From Zanthoxylum bungeanum (Eukaryota > Streptophyta > Magnoliopsida > Sapindales > Rutaceae): a stretch of 64,000 nt of DNA. Shown here in pieces: positions 1 to 11,594 of the stretch. Location of the stretch: assembly GCA_019454045.1 (NCBI GenBank), contig SKCR01047724.1, positions 1 through 64,000 of the forward strand, written 5' to 3'. The notes beneath the pieces were generated by a model. It worked only from the letters and a program-made list of their open reading frames with translations, ran no database searches and had not been told where the DNA came from. The position numbers and the translations under genes were made by a program. Positions within the stretch are counted from its first letter, which is position 1; every line of letters begins with the position of its first letter.

Positions 1-1710
1 TGAAGAGAGAAAATGAGAGAGAGAGAGATAGATGAAAGAGAGAAAGAGAGTTAAAATTGTGTAATGGTTAATTGATTTCTAAAATCAATTCAACATATAC
101 CAAAACATTTTAATATATTAAATGTCATTCAAGCTTTTAAAAGCTTTTCAACAACTCCCATCAAGTCACATCTTTCAATCAATCAAGTTGTCAAGTCACA
201 TCACTCAAAGTGACAAGTGATTTGACGCTTGAAGTGACTAGCGATTTGACGCTTGATGCGACTAATGATTTGACGCTTGAATTGACTTGTGTGCCACACT
301 CGAATTCAAAATGTGAATGCGCTCATAAATAATCTCGGGTTCGTTAATTCCAAATTAACGAATTTTCCATTGCATCGTAATTAAATCTAATTTAATTAAA
401 TAATCATGCCAAGCATAATTACTATTCACGTCGCTAACGAATTAATTCTAAATTAATTCGTTCGCCCGAATTAAAATCTAATTTTAATTCCGTGTCGAAA
501 TCCAATTTCATTTAATATATCGAATATATTAATTTATTGATTAATTCCAAATTAATCGTTATCTCTCTTTAATTAATATTTTATCCCAGATAAAATATCT
601 CCGTAATTAATCTCAGATTAATTTTCTCTCTCTTCTAATTAATCCCAGATTAATAAAGTGCGAGTCATACGTCATCGGTGAATCTTCGGGAAGTGACCCA
701 TGAGATCCCCGGATATGTTGGCAGTGAATATGGTTGTCGGACTATCCTATCATGTACGTACCAAGTACGATGTTTTACCGATTTACAAGACAAGGTTGGC
801 TTCTAGCAAAGCGCCATGCCTACCCAATTCTCCAGAAATATCCTTACAGGAATATAGTGATCTGTTTCAGGCGTAGTATACATAGTATTACGTATTTCGA
901 TCCAGTATCGGATAATCACATGCGAGGCCTGGGGCTGGTTCAGTGTCTCCCCCGTACGAAGCATATATCGGATGACAATCAACTAGTCTCTTTATAATCG
1001 GATAATCATGACCAAGTCATATTATCCCGATGGTTGCAACCCTTTAGAGAACCAGTTCTGTATCCATGCGCGATCATCATCTCCATATGACTGGAGTGAT
1101 ACTTCCGTCTTGACATCATACCCAATACACTACGATTCTCAATATACCGAGCAGAGGCATACACAAAAACCGGTTAAAGCCCTGGACGACCAAAACCAAA
1201 GTATATTAATTGTCACAAATATTAGCGGTGCAAGTCTCAAGTTAAGACCAATTACACCTACCCTGATTTCAGACTTCCATAGACACATAGTCATACTACC
1301 AATTGAATTCTGAGGGGGTCTATCCAGAGCGAATCTGTTTTCCGTTCCATCGGTAAAACAAAACCTCTTATTACACTTGTATGAGTATCTTATACCCAAA
1401 TATATGAGAACTATGTCGTTATGCCCTCATAACGCGCACAAGTGTAATACTAGTCTTTTACGCATTCATCGATGTCCAATCTCGATAATACTCTGACTAG
1501 GGACATTTAATGATTTATCCTTCGTGGACTGATACTGTCTCATATCATTCTCAATCCAGGAACAAATCATACGGAACTCCTATCATTTATACATCTTGGT
1601 AATCTAATCACAAATGATAAGAGATCAATCTCCTTTGTCACATAGTTAATTTATACAACAACACCATGATCTGTACAAATAGTGACGCTATGGGTCATAA
1701 CTGTCCAACA
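1..1710 (-). repeat. 3' LTR (partial) of Copia element A
   Basis: This long terminal repeat runs off the left edge. It is nearly the same, base for base, as 8342-10038, apart from small indels; for example about 20 bases near 1026 are missing at 9369. Its inner edge is fixed by the sequence GTCCAACA at 1703-1710, followed directly by a polypurine tract read on the minus strand. Element A is therefore transcribed leftwards and this is its 3' copy. The coding-strand LTR begins TGTTGGACA, as in the Angela/BARE group of Ty1/Copia elements. Confidence 0.9.
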
Positions 1711-1724
1711 ATCTCCCACTTGGC
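1711..1724 (-). other. Polypurine tract of element A
   Basis: Read on the minus strand this is GCCAAGTGGGAGAT, directly before the LTR start TGTTGG. The same tract sits at the matching place in elements B (24336-24349) and C (47276-47289). It is the plus-strand primer site for reverse transcription and fixes the orientation of all three elements. Confidence 0.85.
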
Positions 1725-4700
1725 CTATAACCAGTCACTCGAGTATATATCTGGATCGTTGATGAGACCATTAATTCTTCAGCCTGTGTTGACGCCTAGC
1801 TCAGCTGCTAACAGAACTATATCTAATCTAATTAGATTTATTATTGACCCAGATGGCTTCTATTGCTACCTCAGCTGCAGCAATAACCCGCATTTGTTGT
1901 TTATACGGTAACAGTATCTTGTATGGAAGATTTCCAGCTCACTGTACCGTTATTCAAACTGTATAGTACCGTTTGCGACTTATAGTCATTTTTTATCGGT
2001 TAGGAAACTTGTAGCAGTGATCCCAGTCACTTCAAGTTCTCATTCTCCATAGTATAAGACAGCATCCTTAGTTCTATAAGATACTAAGTATGTTCTTTAC
2101 ATCAATCCACTGACTATCACATGGATTGGCCTATTTTGTGAATCCATATGCTCAAAGCGTATTAGACACCGGGTCACGTACATTTTTCAATGTACGAGTT
2201 CTCAGAGAGTGGCAACAACTTTAAATCTATCCCAGTAGATCTTTATTCCTAGAATAAAGGTTGTTTCTCCCAAGAATTCTACGGAGAATTTTCATGAAAG
2301 CCAAGCTTTCACCGATTGTTATTATGGGAATATCATTTCCAAGAAATTACATGTCATCATTATTTATAGGACAGCCATTGTCGGTGCGCTCCCACTAACC
2401 CTCTTATATACACAAGAATCATTTTCGTTTTGATTAAATCATAAACTATTATGATTATATCAAAACGATAATTCCAAGAACCTAATGTTTGCTTCAATCC
2501 AAACATAGATCGAATAACCTGCAAACCTTGTTTGCTAGTTTTGATACGACAAAATCGTCAGGATGTTTTAAACATCCTCCAAAAGGTTTCCGTTAAAGAA
2601 AAGTGATTTTCCCGTTCAGCTGTCATATTTCATAAATGAAACATGCAGCATCAGCAAGCATTATCCAAATGGATTTACCGTGGCAACATGTAAAAGGTTT
2701 CATCATAATCAATCACAATGTTGATAACGATACCTTTCCGCTATAAGTCTAGCTTAGTACGTTGGTATGTTGTCTTCCATGTATGTCTTCCTTGAAGACT
2801 TATATAGTACCATTAGGCACAATGTCTTGCGGTACATCAACTAGTTTTCCAAACATAGTTGATATACATGGAATCCATTTCGGATTCTATGGCACTTTGC
2901 CATAATAGGGAGTCGATACCTTGTATCACTTCCTCATACGTAGTCAGTTGGCATTCCTCAATAAGATAAACATCTGATAGACATCTTTATGAGGTGAGAT
3001 CAGAAACCCATACCCCAGGTTGTTTTCTGACTCTCTCCGACCTATGCGATTCTTGTATATTCAAAGATTATTGGTATAGTTACATCCTTGATGAACTATT
3101 TGTGTTCCATTAAGGACTCGGTGCCTTGAACAGTATTACTCCGATTTTCATCGAGTTTTACTATCCTCTCACTTTCCACTGCATATCGGTATTCCTCTTA
3201 GGAAAAACCACACGGTGAGCAACAATCTAATCGTTCTCTTGTGAGTTGTATAAGTACTATACTTTGATATCCCTCGAATAATCTACAATTGGCACTTATC
3301 CAATCTGAGTTTTAGTTGGTATCATCCAAATATATGTCCAGCATACCCAAATTATCATGAATGAGAAACCTGATTTCTTTCCCGTTCATATCTAACATGA
3401 AGTCTATCAAACAGATTATTATGGAACCTTATTCAAAATAAGTTCTGCACTGTTTATGCTTATCCGTTGAAGGAAATGGTAGCTCAGAGCGACTCAAGAT
3501 TAACCTTATCATGTCCAACAAAATTCGGTTTATCTTGTTCGGACACACCGTCAAATAGACGTGTTCTGGGATGAGGCATCATTTGAAAGAATATTATACT
3601 CTTTCAAGTATACGAGAAACTTATTGCTTAAGTATTTTCCATTACGGTCTTAGTGTGACGGTTTTAATACTTTAGCCGATCTGTTCGTCTATTTCTTGTC
3701 GAAACTTTAAAAATTTTCGATTTGTGTTTCAAAAGAGACACATAACCATAACGCGATGCCACATTCGTAAGGTCACGAAATATTCATATCCACCTCTAGC
3801 CTAGCTAGACATAGGCCCACTTGTTTCACTATAAAGTATGGCTAACATATCGGTGGCATTTACACTTTTACCAAGTAAAGGCGTTTCAGGAACTTTGCCC
3901 AATAAGCTAGATTCGTAGACTTTATTTGATTGGAATCAAATCAGTCCGAGTACCCACTCTTCAAAAGTGTGGATATACGAGTCTTGTTTAATTGTGTCCC
4001 AGACAATAATGCCACTGTAAGTTTTATCTGATCAAATTAGTTTGAGCTATTTGTTTGTCATGTTATATGTTCGAGATTTAATTTATATTCAAAATATAAA
4101 TTCTGTTATTCACATCTAATGTGATTATCTCAATATCATCTTTATATAATAAAACACTTTTGTGTTCTAGAGTATAAAGGTACATCCGTAACGGATTGAA
4201 CACTGATATAGAGGTAATATTTCTAGTCAAACTAGTTACATTATAACAGTTTCCTAATTTAAGTACATACCATTGGGATAGTTCCTAAACTTAGGTATCT
4301 ACGGTAAAACAGCGACTTACGTCCCGTTTCCGATTCACAGATTAATCTCAACTGAAGTCAGTATCCTGCTCATAGCAGATGCTGCACACCAGTACATAAT
4401 TTATGTACCACACTAAGTATCTGAAATCCAATTTCAATACTAGTAGTGAACATAATTTTGACAAACATATTTGAAGTCGGAGCCTTGCCCGTCTTCTGTT
4501 CCTTCATGTATGCCTTGTCCAAACGGCAGTCACGCTTCTGCGATCCTGTTTGCCACAATTTAGGCAGACATTTTGGGATATGTCCTTTATCTTCCCAGAA
4601 GATTATAATGATTTTGCCTTTGCCTATTTCAACACTCCAGAAGCCTTTGGCCTAGCTTCGGCCTTCTAGAATATCGTAGTAAGATGCGCCGTGCGCAACT

Positions 4701-4900
4701 TGCCTAATTGTAAAGTTTGACTTTATCTCCTTGAGAATAGTCATTAACTCTCCAAGAGTTATTTATTGCAATTTTATACTTCTAAAATCTAAGTATAGAT
4801 TTATGAAGATCCTTCAATTTCAATATCATACTTTAAGGATCTAACCCTTAGTTCTGATAAAGAAATTAAGGAGTCTATTTGACAAATGTAATGGATTAAG
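1725..4900 (-). pseudogene. Decayed gag-pol of Copia element A
   Basis: The stretch aligns with the better preserved gag-pol of element C. About 1740-2900 matches RNase H and reverse transcriptase, about 3000-4020 integrase and its linkers, and about 4130-4700 protease and gag. The gag zinc knuckle near 4525-4570 survives only as fragments (C-x2-C-G-K, then a frame change). The YVDD active-site region near 2350-2385 no longer encodes YVDD. Stops and frameshifts are dense. It cannot make a working polyprotein. Confidence 0.75.
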
Positions 4901-5494
4901 CACTAAAGTTATCATCACATAAATCTTCCAAAGATTATGCTCTACTATTTTCTTAACTCGGGCATAGGCCTAATATGTTATTTTATCAAATAAAGTAACT
5001 TATTAGTTTCCAGGACCATCCTTAAATTTTATTCCCAATATGAAAATTAAACCATTTAAATACATTTTCCCTATGATTATGTTTTAAATGTCAATCTTTC
5101 AATTTAATCTTGATTCTAATAGTCCAACTATTTAATCAACGATTTAGGTACTATTAAATATAATGATTATTATAGTCCAACTATATTAATCAACTATACT
5201 TTAATTGGTTAAATTAAATTATATTGATTACTATAATCCAATTATAAAATCAACTATATATTGAATTAGTTTGAATACAGTCCAACTGTTTTATTAAAAC
5301 AACGATTTAAATATTAGTCCAACTAACATTTAATCTATTTGACGAATGATATTTGTTTGAGTGCGTATGACAAGTAATTAAATGAATATTGCAAATTCAA
5401 TTCTTGCCTCCCATTATTTTTCGGCGAGCCTCTAACCCTCTGTCGAGTACTCGGGAAACCGTGTTTCCTAGTGGGCTAGGATCCCGTTAAATAT

Positions 5495-5900
5495 CACACA
5501 ATCTTGACTTGGCCAACAAATTGTATGATAATTAAATAGGTAGATCTCTAAGATCGATTGGATCCCATCCAATTCCTAGATCCGGTAGGGGGACATCCAA
5601 GTCTGAAACATATATCTTATATATGCCAATATATTACCTAACCTTTTTCCTCTGAATCAACTAAGCCTTGGCTTTGGCACAACAAACTTAATGATCCTAG
5701 TTAAGCGTGACCCATTGACCATGGAAAGCTTCGTAATCAATGTCGATGGACAAGAAGTGGTCTTGACTTTGGCCAACAAACTACAACTTGGACAAGACAC
5801 CGATATGGAACAAAGCTCTCGTGATTCAAACATATCCTCAACGGACAAAGGCCTTGACTTTGGCCAACAAGCCAATGCCAGTCTTGGATCTTGAGTGAGA
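5495..5900. repeat. Spaced copies of a TTGGCCAACAA-type motif in the leader
   Basis: The motif CTTGACTTTGGCCAACAA or a close variant occurs near 5503, 5663, 5761 and 5850, spaced about 90-160 bases. The same series occurs in element B near 28050, 28222, 28320 and 28410. The core TTGGCCAA is a palindrome. The motif lies in the untranslated leader, between primer site and gag. Its role is unknown. Short open frames on both strands here look like by-products of the repeats. Confidence 0.5.
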
Positions 5901-6736
5901 ATCACTCAATGGAAGGAAAAACGCTTAATATTTTGTGAGGGTTTTTCGCGTGCAAATTAGCAACCAATTTATTATCTTTGTTAAGGTCTCATCATCATAC
6001 ACCCTTAAACATGCATTCTAAACACATAATAAAGTGCGTATAATAAAATAATAATGATATGCGGATGGATACTTTACACATTGATCCTAGATCAAATCTC
6101 TCATTTTCTCTCTCCCGCTAGCACATGTATTACTTCTACCCGTTACACTACACTTCTAAAGAAACCTCATTTACATTGAGGGGAATAGGTGAGAAGAGAA
6201 TACAAAGAGTAACGAGGTGAAAAGGCTGGACACGTAGGTCCAATTAATAAATTCCAAATTTATTACAATAATTTCTAAAATTGCCCCACCCTTCTAATAT
6301 CCATCCGATATACATTATTCATGCATCGCAACCATGTATTCACACAAGCATGCTATCAATCAATCTAATCAAATTAATTAATCTGATAATTAATGACCAT
6401 CCAATGTTCAAACAACGATTTGATTTTGTGCGAGTCAAACTCGTTTTGCGAATAAGCACTCAAAGTACGAATTCTCGAATTAAATTAAACTACATAATTA
6501 AATCCAATTCAATTTGTATTTAATACTAATTCGCTTATTTAATTCCAGATTAAATATTTACACTTTATAATGAACCATTACGTCTTAAATTCCAAATTTA
6601 ATCGCTACAGGTCTCAAAGCCCGATTAACATCCAACATTAATTTAATTAAAGTCCAATGGGCTTTCAATTAATTTCTTAAGGCATGGGCTTTTGGTCAAC
6701 ATGGGTCAAACCCAAAGACTAAAGCTCATTTAAAGG

Positions 6737-6746
6737 AATCACCCTT
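6737..6746. repeat. Left target duplication of the MITE
   Basis: The 10 bases AATCACCCTT are repeated at 7261-7270, directly right of the MITE. The exact split between duplication (8-10 bases) and terminal repeat is ambiguous. Confidence 0.75.
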
Positions 6747-7260
6747 AGGGGTGGCAATTTGGGTCAGGATTCGTTTATTCGTTCGATTTGATTCACTTTA
6801 AAGCGAATACGGGTTTGAAAAAATGGATTCGTTTAATAAATGGGTCAATTCGATTCGATTCGTTTATTAAACGAATCGAATATGAATTTAAGCTCATTGA
6901 TTTGTTTATTCGTTTAGGATTCGTTTTATTATTTTTATTTACTAGTTCTTGTTAATTTTCAATTAAGATTCGAGAAATTATAGCTAATTATCATAGAAAA
7001 AGTAATATTTTCAATATTTGGTGAGGTATTTTTAGTAAATATATTAATTACATATTTTATATGTATATATTTATGAAGAATTAATGTAAATCAAGTGTGG
7101 TGGATTATTTTATTAAATAATATCATTGACAAAATGAATATACGAATCCTAATATTAGGATTCGTTTAATAAACGAATCGAATACGAATCCATCACATTT
7201 TGATTCGATTCATTTAGGATTCGATACGAATTCGATTCGTTGATTCGTTTTGACACCCCT
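6747..7260. mobile_element. MITE, probably hAT-type (514 bp)
   Basis: The ends are inverted repeats: AGGGGTGGCA on the left and TGACACCCCT on the right, flanked by AATCACCCTT duplications. The interior has many forms of GAATCGAATACGAATC and no reading frame. Ends of the AGGGGTG...CACCCCT type with an 8-base duplication fit small non-autonomous hAT elements. A 9-10 base duplication would fit Mutator-like elements instead. The matching place in element B (near 29290-29310) has no insertion, so B is close to an empty-site control. Confidence 0.75.
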
Positions 7261-7270
7261 AATCACCCTT
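7261..7270. repeat. Right target duplication of the MITE
   Basis: AATCACCCTT, identical to 6737-6746. Confidence 0.75.
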
Positions 7271-7962
7271 ATATGCCTTTGAAACCAATTTAGGCCCATT
7301 AGGCCCAATTAACTTTAAAGGTCCATTAGTCGCATTTGGGCTTAACGAAAGTGGTTTTGGGCCCAATTGGATCCAACCAATTTAGCCTAAACCTAACTTG
7401 GTACAACCAAGCCCATTAAAGCCCATTTACAACTTTCAAGCCCAAATCCAATTCAAGCCCAATTAATTAAATCATAAAAGACCAATTTTATAATCTAATT
7501 AATTCTAAAGTGTATAACATAATTAACTACCTAAATCAATATTTCCAAAACATCGATTAGCCTAATTAATCATGTTCATAATCATCATTACATGTCCAAC
7601 ACATTTTGATTAAAATCAAACCCAATAAATGCTTATCAAGTCTCGGCCAAATGGGGAATTTTATGTCCAATTCAAATTCAATCCGATTAAATCCAAATCA
7701 ACATTAAATCCACATTCCCGATTGATTTCCAATACATCCAATGATCAAAAAATCAAAAATCCAAGACTTTAAGGCTATTTGACATTTGGCCAACACATCA
7801 AAATTGGGGAAAAATATTCTAAACAAATTTTCTTGAAATTGATCAAATCAAACTTCAATTAAAACATATTTAAGCATATTCATTCATCCAATTTCATAAA
7901 ATCATGCTCAAAATCAATTTACCCAAATTTTAAGCCATATTTCATTTTCATGTTTTTACTCC

Positions 7963-7974
7963 GCTCTGATGCCA
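7963..7974 (-). other. Primer binding site of element A
   Basis: The minus strand reads TGGCATCAGAGC next to the 5' LTR end. This differs by one base from the TGGTATCAGAGC site of plant Copia elements, which pairs with initiator tRNA-Met. It confirms that the 5' LTR is the right-hand one. Confidence 0.85.
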
Positions 7975-7975
7975 T

Positions 7976-10038
7976 TGTTGGAGTTTCTACGTCCCGAGGA
8001 TCGAATACAAAGCAAGAAATAAGTGCGAATACAAATCGAGGAAGTTACGAAATACTTACATAGATCAGTTGAGCGACGCCGCAACGAATAAAAAATAATT
8101 TTCTGCCCAATGGAAGTCACGGAAGTGAGTAGTCCACTGCTCCTCCATTTTCAGTTTTGGATCATCTTCTAAGCTCCAAGCTCGCGTGATATGGTTCCAA
8201 GCTCGCGGGTGGGTTTTCCTTTCATCTACGGATGACTCCGGAGTGTGCTAGCACTTTGATTTTGCAACAAAATCATGTCTTTTTCTTCTCTTACTGCTCA
8301 CGGCAGTGAGCAAACCAGCAGCCCACTTTGGGCGTGAATAATGAAGAGAGAAAATGAGAGAGAGAGAGAGATAGATGAAAGAGAGAAAGAGAGTTGAAAT
8401 TGTGTAATGGTTAATTGATTTCTAAAATCAATTCAACATATACCAAAACATTTTAATATATTAAATGCCATTCAAGCTTTTAAAAGCTTTTCAACAACTC
8501 CCATCAAGTCACATCTTTCAATCAATCAAGTTGTCAAGTGACATCACTCAAAGTGACAAGTGATTTGACACTTGAGGTGACTAGTGATTTGATGCTTGAT
8601 GCGACTAATGATTTGATGCTTTATTTGACTTGCGTGTCGCACTCGAATTCAAAATACGAATGCGCTCGCAAATAATCTCGGGCTCGGGTTCGTTAATTCC
8701 AAATTAACGAATTTTTCATTGCGTCGTAATTAAATCTAATTTAATTAAATAATCATGCCTAGCATAATTACTATTCACGTGCTAACGAATTAATTCTAAA
8801 TTAATTCGTTCGCCCGAATTAAAATCTAATTTTAATTTCGCGTCGAAATCCAATTTCATTTAATATATCGAATATATTAATTTATTAATTAATTCCAAAT
8901 TAATCGTTATCTCTCTTTAATTGATATTTTATCCAAGATAAAATATCTCTGCAATTAATCTCAGATTAATTTTCTCTCTCTTCTAATTAATCCCAGATTA
9001 ATAAAGTGCGAGTCATACGTCATCGGTGAATCTTCGGGAAGTGACCCATGAGATCCCCGGATATGTTGGCAGTGAATACGGTTGTCGGACTATCCAATCA
9101 CGTACGTACCAAGTACGACGTTTTATCGATTTACAAGACAATGTTGACTTCTAGCAAAACGCCATGCCTACCCAATTCTCCAAAAATATCCTTACAGGAA
9201 TATAGTGATCTGTATCAGGCGTAGTATACATAGTATTACGTATTTCGATCCAGTATCGGATGATCACGTGCGAGGCCTGGGGCTGGTTCAGTGTCTGCCC
9301 CGTACGAAGTATATATCGGATGACAAATAACTAGTTTCTTTATAATCGGATAATCATGACCAAGTCACCCTTTAGAGAACCAGTTTTGTATCACTGCGCG
9401 ATCATCATCTCCATATGACTGGAATGATACTTCCGTCTTGACATCACACCCAATACACTACAATTCTCAATATACCCAACAGAGGCGTACACAGAAACCG
9501 GTTAAAGCCCTGGACGACCAAAACCAAAGTATATTGATTATCGCAAGTACTAGCGGTGCAAGTCTCAAGTTAAGACCAAATACACCTACCCTGATTTCGG
9601 ACTTCCATAGACACATAGTCATACTACCAATGGAATTTCGAGGGGGTCTATTCAGAGCGAAGCTGTTTTTCGTACCATCGGTAAAACACAACCTCCTATT
9701 ACACTTGCATGAGTATCCTATACCCAAATATATGAGAACTATGTCGTTATGCCCTAATAACGCGCACAAGTGTAATACTAATCTTTTACATATTCATCGA
9801 TGTCCAATCTCAATAATACTATGACTAGGGATATTTAATGATTTATCCTTCGTGGACTGATACTGTCTCATATCATTCTCAATCCAGGAACAAATCATAA
9901 GGAACTCCTATCATTTATACATCTTGGTGATCTAATCACAAATGATAAGAGAGCAATCTCCTTTGTCACATAGTTAATTTGTACAACAACACCATGATCT
10001 GTATAAATAGTGACGCTATGGGTCATAATTGTCCAACA
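7976..10038 (-). repeat. 5' LTR of Copia element A (2063 bp)
   Basis: The plus strand begins TGTTGGAGTTTC and ends GTCCAACA, so both ends have the TG...CA form. It matches 1-1710 over the shared length. The LTR holds the same blocks as the LTRs of B and C: a region of TTAATTCTAAATTAATTCG-like inverted units, then a more GC-rich block near 9000-9700. The duplication flanking A cannot be checked because the left end is outside the window. The base sequence right of the element begins GTCAT. Confidence 0.9.
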
Positions 10039-11570
10039 GTCATCCCTCAATAAGTCTAAACTGGTGGTCTTGGGGTGTTATGTCTCATCGTCCCTCAAGC
10101 CATTAAACTAGATTTGGGGGTGCGGATCTATACAACCCTTCTAACTCTGAATTTAGGATCTATGGGCTTTATATGTCACCGTCCCCCTAGCTTGAAATCA
10201 AGGATCTAAGGGCATCTGTCATCCCTAGTTATGAACTACGTGTGCACACGTTCTCTGAGTCCGTCAATTCCATATTTAGATCAAGTTACAACTAAGGTGG
10301 GATTTCCCCCATGCCTCCGAAAATCATAAAAATCATGCTTTTAAATCAATCTTTCTAAAAATATTTTCAATCGTAAAACAATTATAAACAACTTGGCTAA
10401 CGCCCTAAAACATTTAAAAGTAAATCTCAATTCAAAAATATATATGTAAACATAACTTGAGCATGTTCTGTTTTGCATCGCGACGCTAAGGGTTCTGCAT
10501 CACAAAACCCACCTTATCAGACCCAAGGCAGGGTTTCTACTTATTACATGTCACGACGCTCACACAATTAGGCCTAAGATAGTGAGCATCTGATTCTTAC
10601 GCATCGCTATGCTCGGTGATGGGCGTCGCTATGCTAGGCCAATTTTAGGGCCTAACATCAACTCTTCAAGGACATACTCCATAATAAACCCAATACCTCA
10701 TCTTCATACAAGTTAAATCAACTCTCCACATTCAAATTATCATAATTCTATCCTTCTATCAACATCACAATATCAAATTCCAAAAACCTCAATTTTCTCA
10801 TCCTTTAGAGTTTTCTACTTTGGGGATTTCTCAAAATCCTAATTTTCTTAACACCAAAACCATATAAATAATATCATTCACAACTCAACAACACTCATTT
10901 ATCATCCAATCATCAAAATATTAATATATCAAATTTGGGTCAAGTCTTTCTTAACTTATCTTACTTGATTTCTTTCACCATTCATTTAGGCTTGACATTC
11001 CTCCCTTCTAGCTTGTTGTGGTTTGTTTTGCACTTGTTTCTTCCTTATTTTTGGTAAGGAAATGGCTTTCCTCCACTTTCTTCTTCTCTCTTTCTTCCCG
11101 CCCCTCTCTCACGTTTCTTTTTTTTCTTCCCTCTTTTTGAAGATGAATGAACATTGGCCATATTTATACTAGAGGCTGAATTGACTTATTTTTGTATGAT
11201 TTTATGAAAAATATCAGAAATTTTGAGAACATTTGAGAATTATCTAGATTGGTCTTTGGGTACTATTCTTTCAAATTTGTAAACTGCATTTTTTACTTGG
11301 GAAAGTGTCCAACGCGTAAGTTATAGGTCTCGATCTCAGATTTCAGACGATATAATGTACATAAGAATCAGAGATTGTATGAAAAATTTATAGCCCAAAT
11401 ACCACGGGCTATCCAGATTTAATCTTAGAATGAATCTCGTATCGAAACTGCAAGGAATTTTCCGAATGTCCAAAAAGTCATTTCATGAGTGTATACGTGT
11501 TCGAACATGATTTATATAATGTATCATGCGCCCATAATGTAATAATCATCAGGATTATCGGGGAGTTATA
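10039..11570 (-). repeat. Decayed Gypsy-like LTR fragment
   Basis: No gene is visible here. A block at about 10253-10345 (around GTCCGTCAATTCCAT and a CCCCATGCC run) resembles 33213-33300 and 36393-36480 in the Gypsy LTR locus, in the same orientation. A TATAAATATGG sequence on the minus strand near 11158-11168 could be an LTR promoter. The fragment ends around 11570, where element D begins. The boundaries are approximate. Confidence 0.5.
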
Positions 11571-11594
11571 GTTTGGTGGAGGAAACTTCAAACA

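Larger units (their letters stand above)
1711..7975 (-). mobile_element. Internal region of Copia element A
   Basis: The region lies between the two LTRs of element A. On the minus strand the order is: primer site (7963-7974), a long non-coding leader (about 4900-7960), then gag, protease, integrase, reverse transcriptase and RNase H relics down to 1711. A MITE of about 0.5 kb is inserted in the leader at 6747-7260. No long reading frame survives. The layout follows element B almost throughout, although A lacks about 190 bases next to the polypurine tract that B and C keep. It is an old, non-autonomous copy. Confidence 0.85.

Noticed and set aside
5657..5905. Overlapping open frames on both strands in the leader of A
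   Set aside because: Both arise from the spaced TTGGCCAACAA repeats; the matching region of B does not keep them.
9438..9824. Open frame of 128 codons on the plus strand
   Set aside because: It is antisense to the element in its LTR and is not kept in the other LTR copies at full length.
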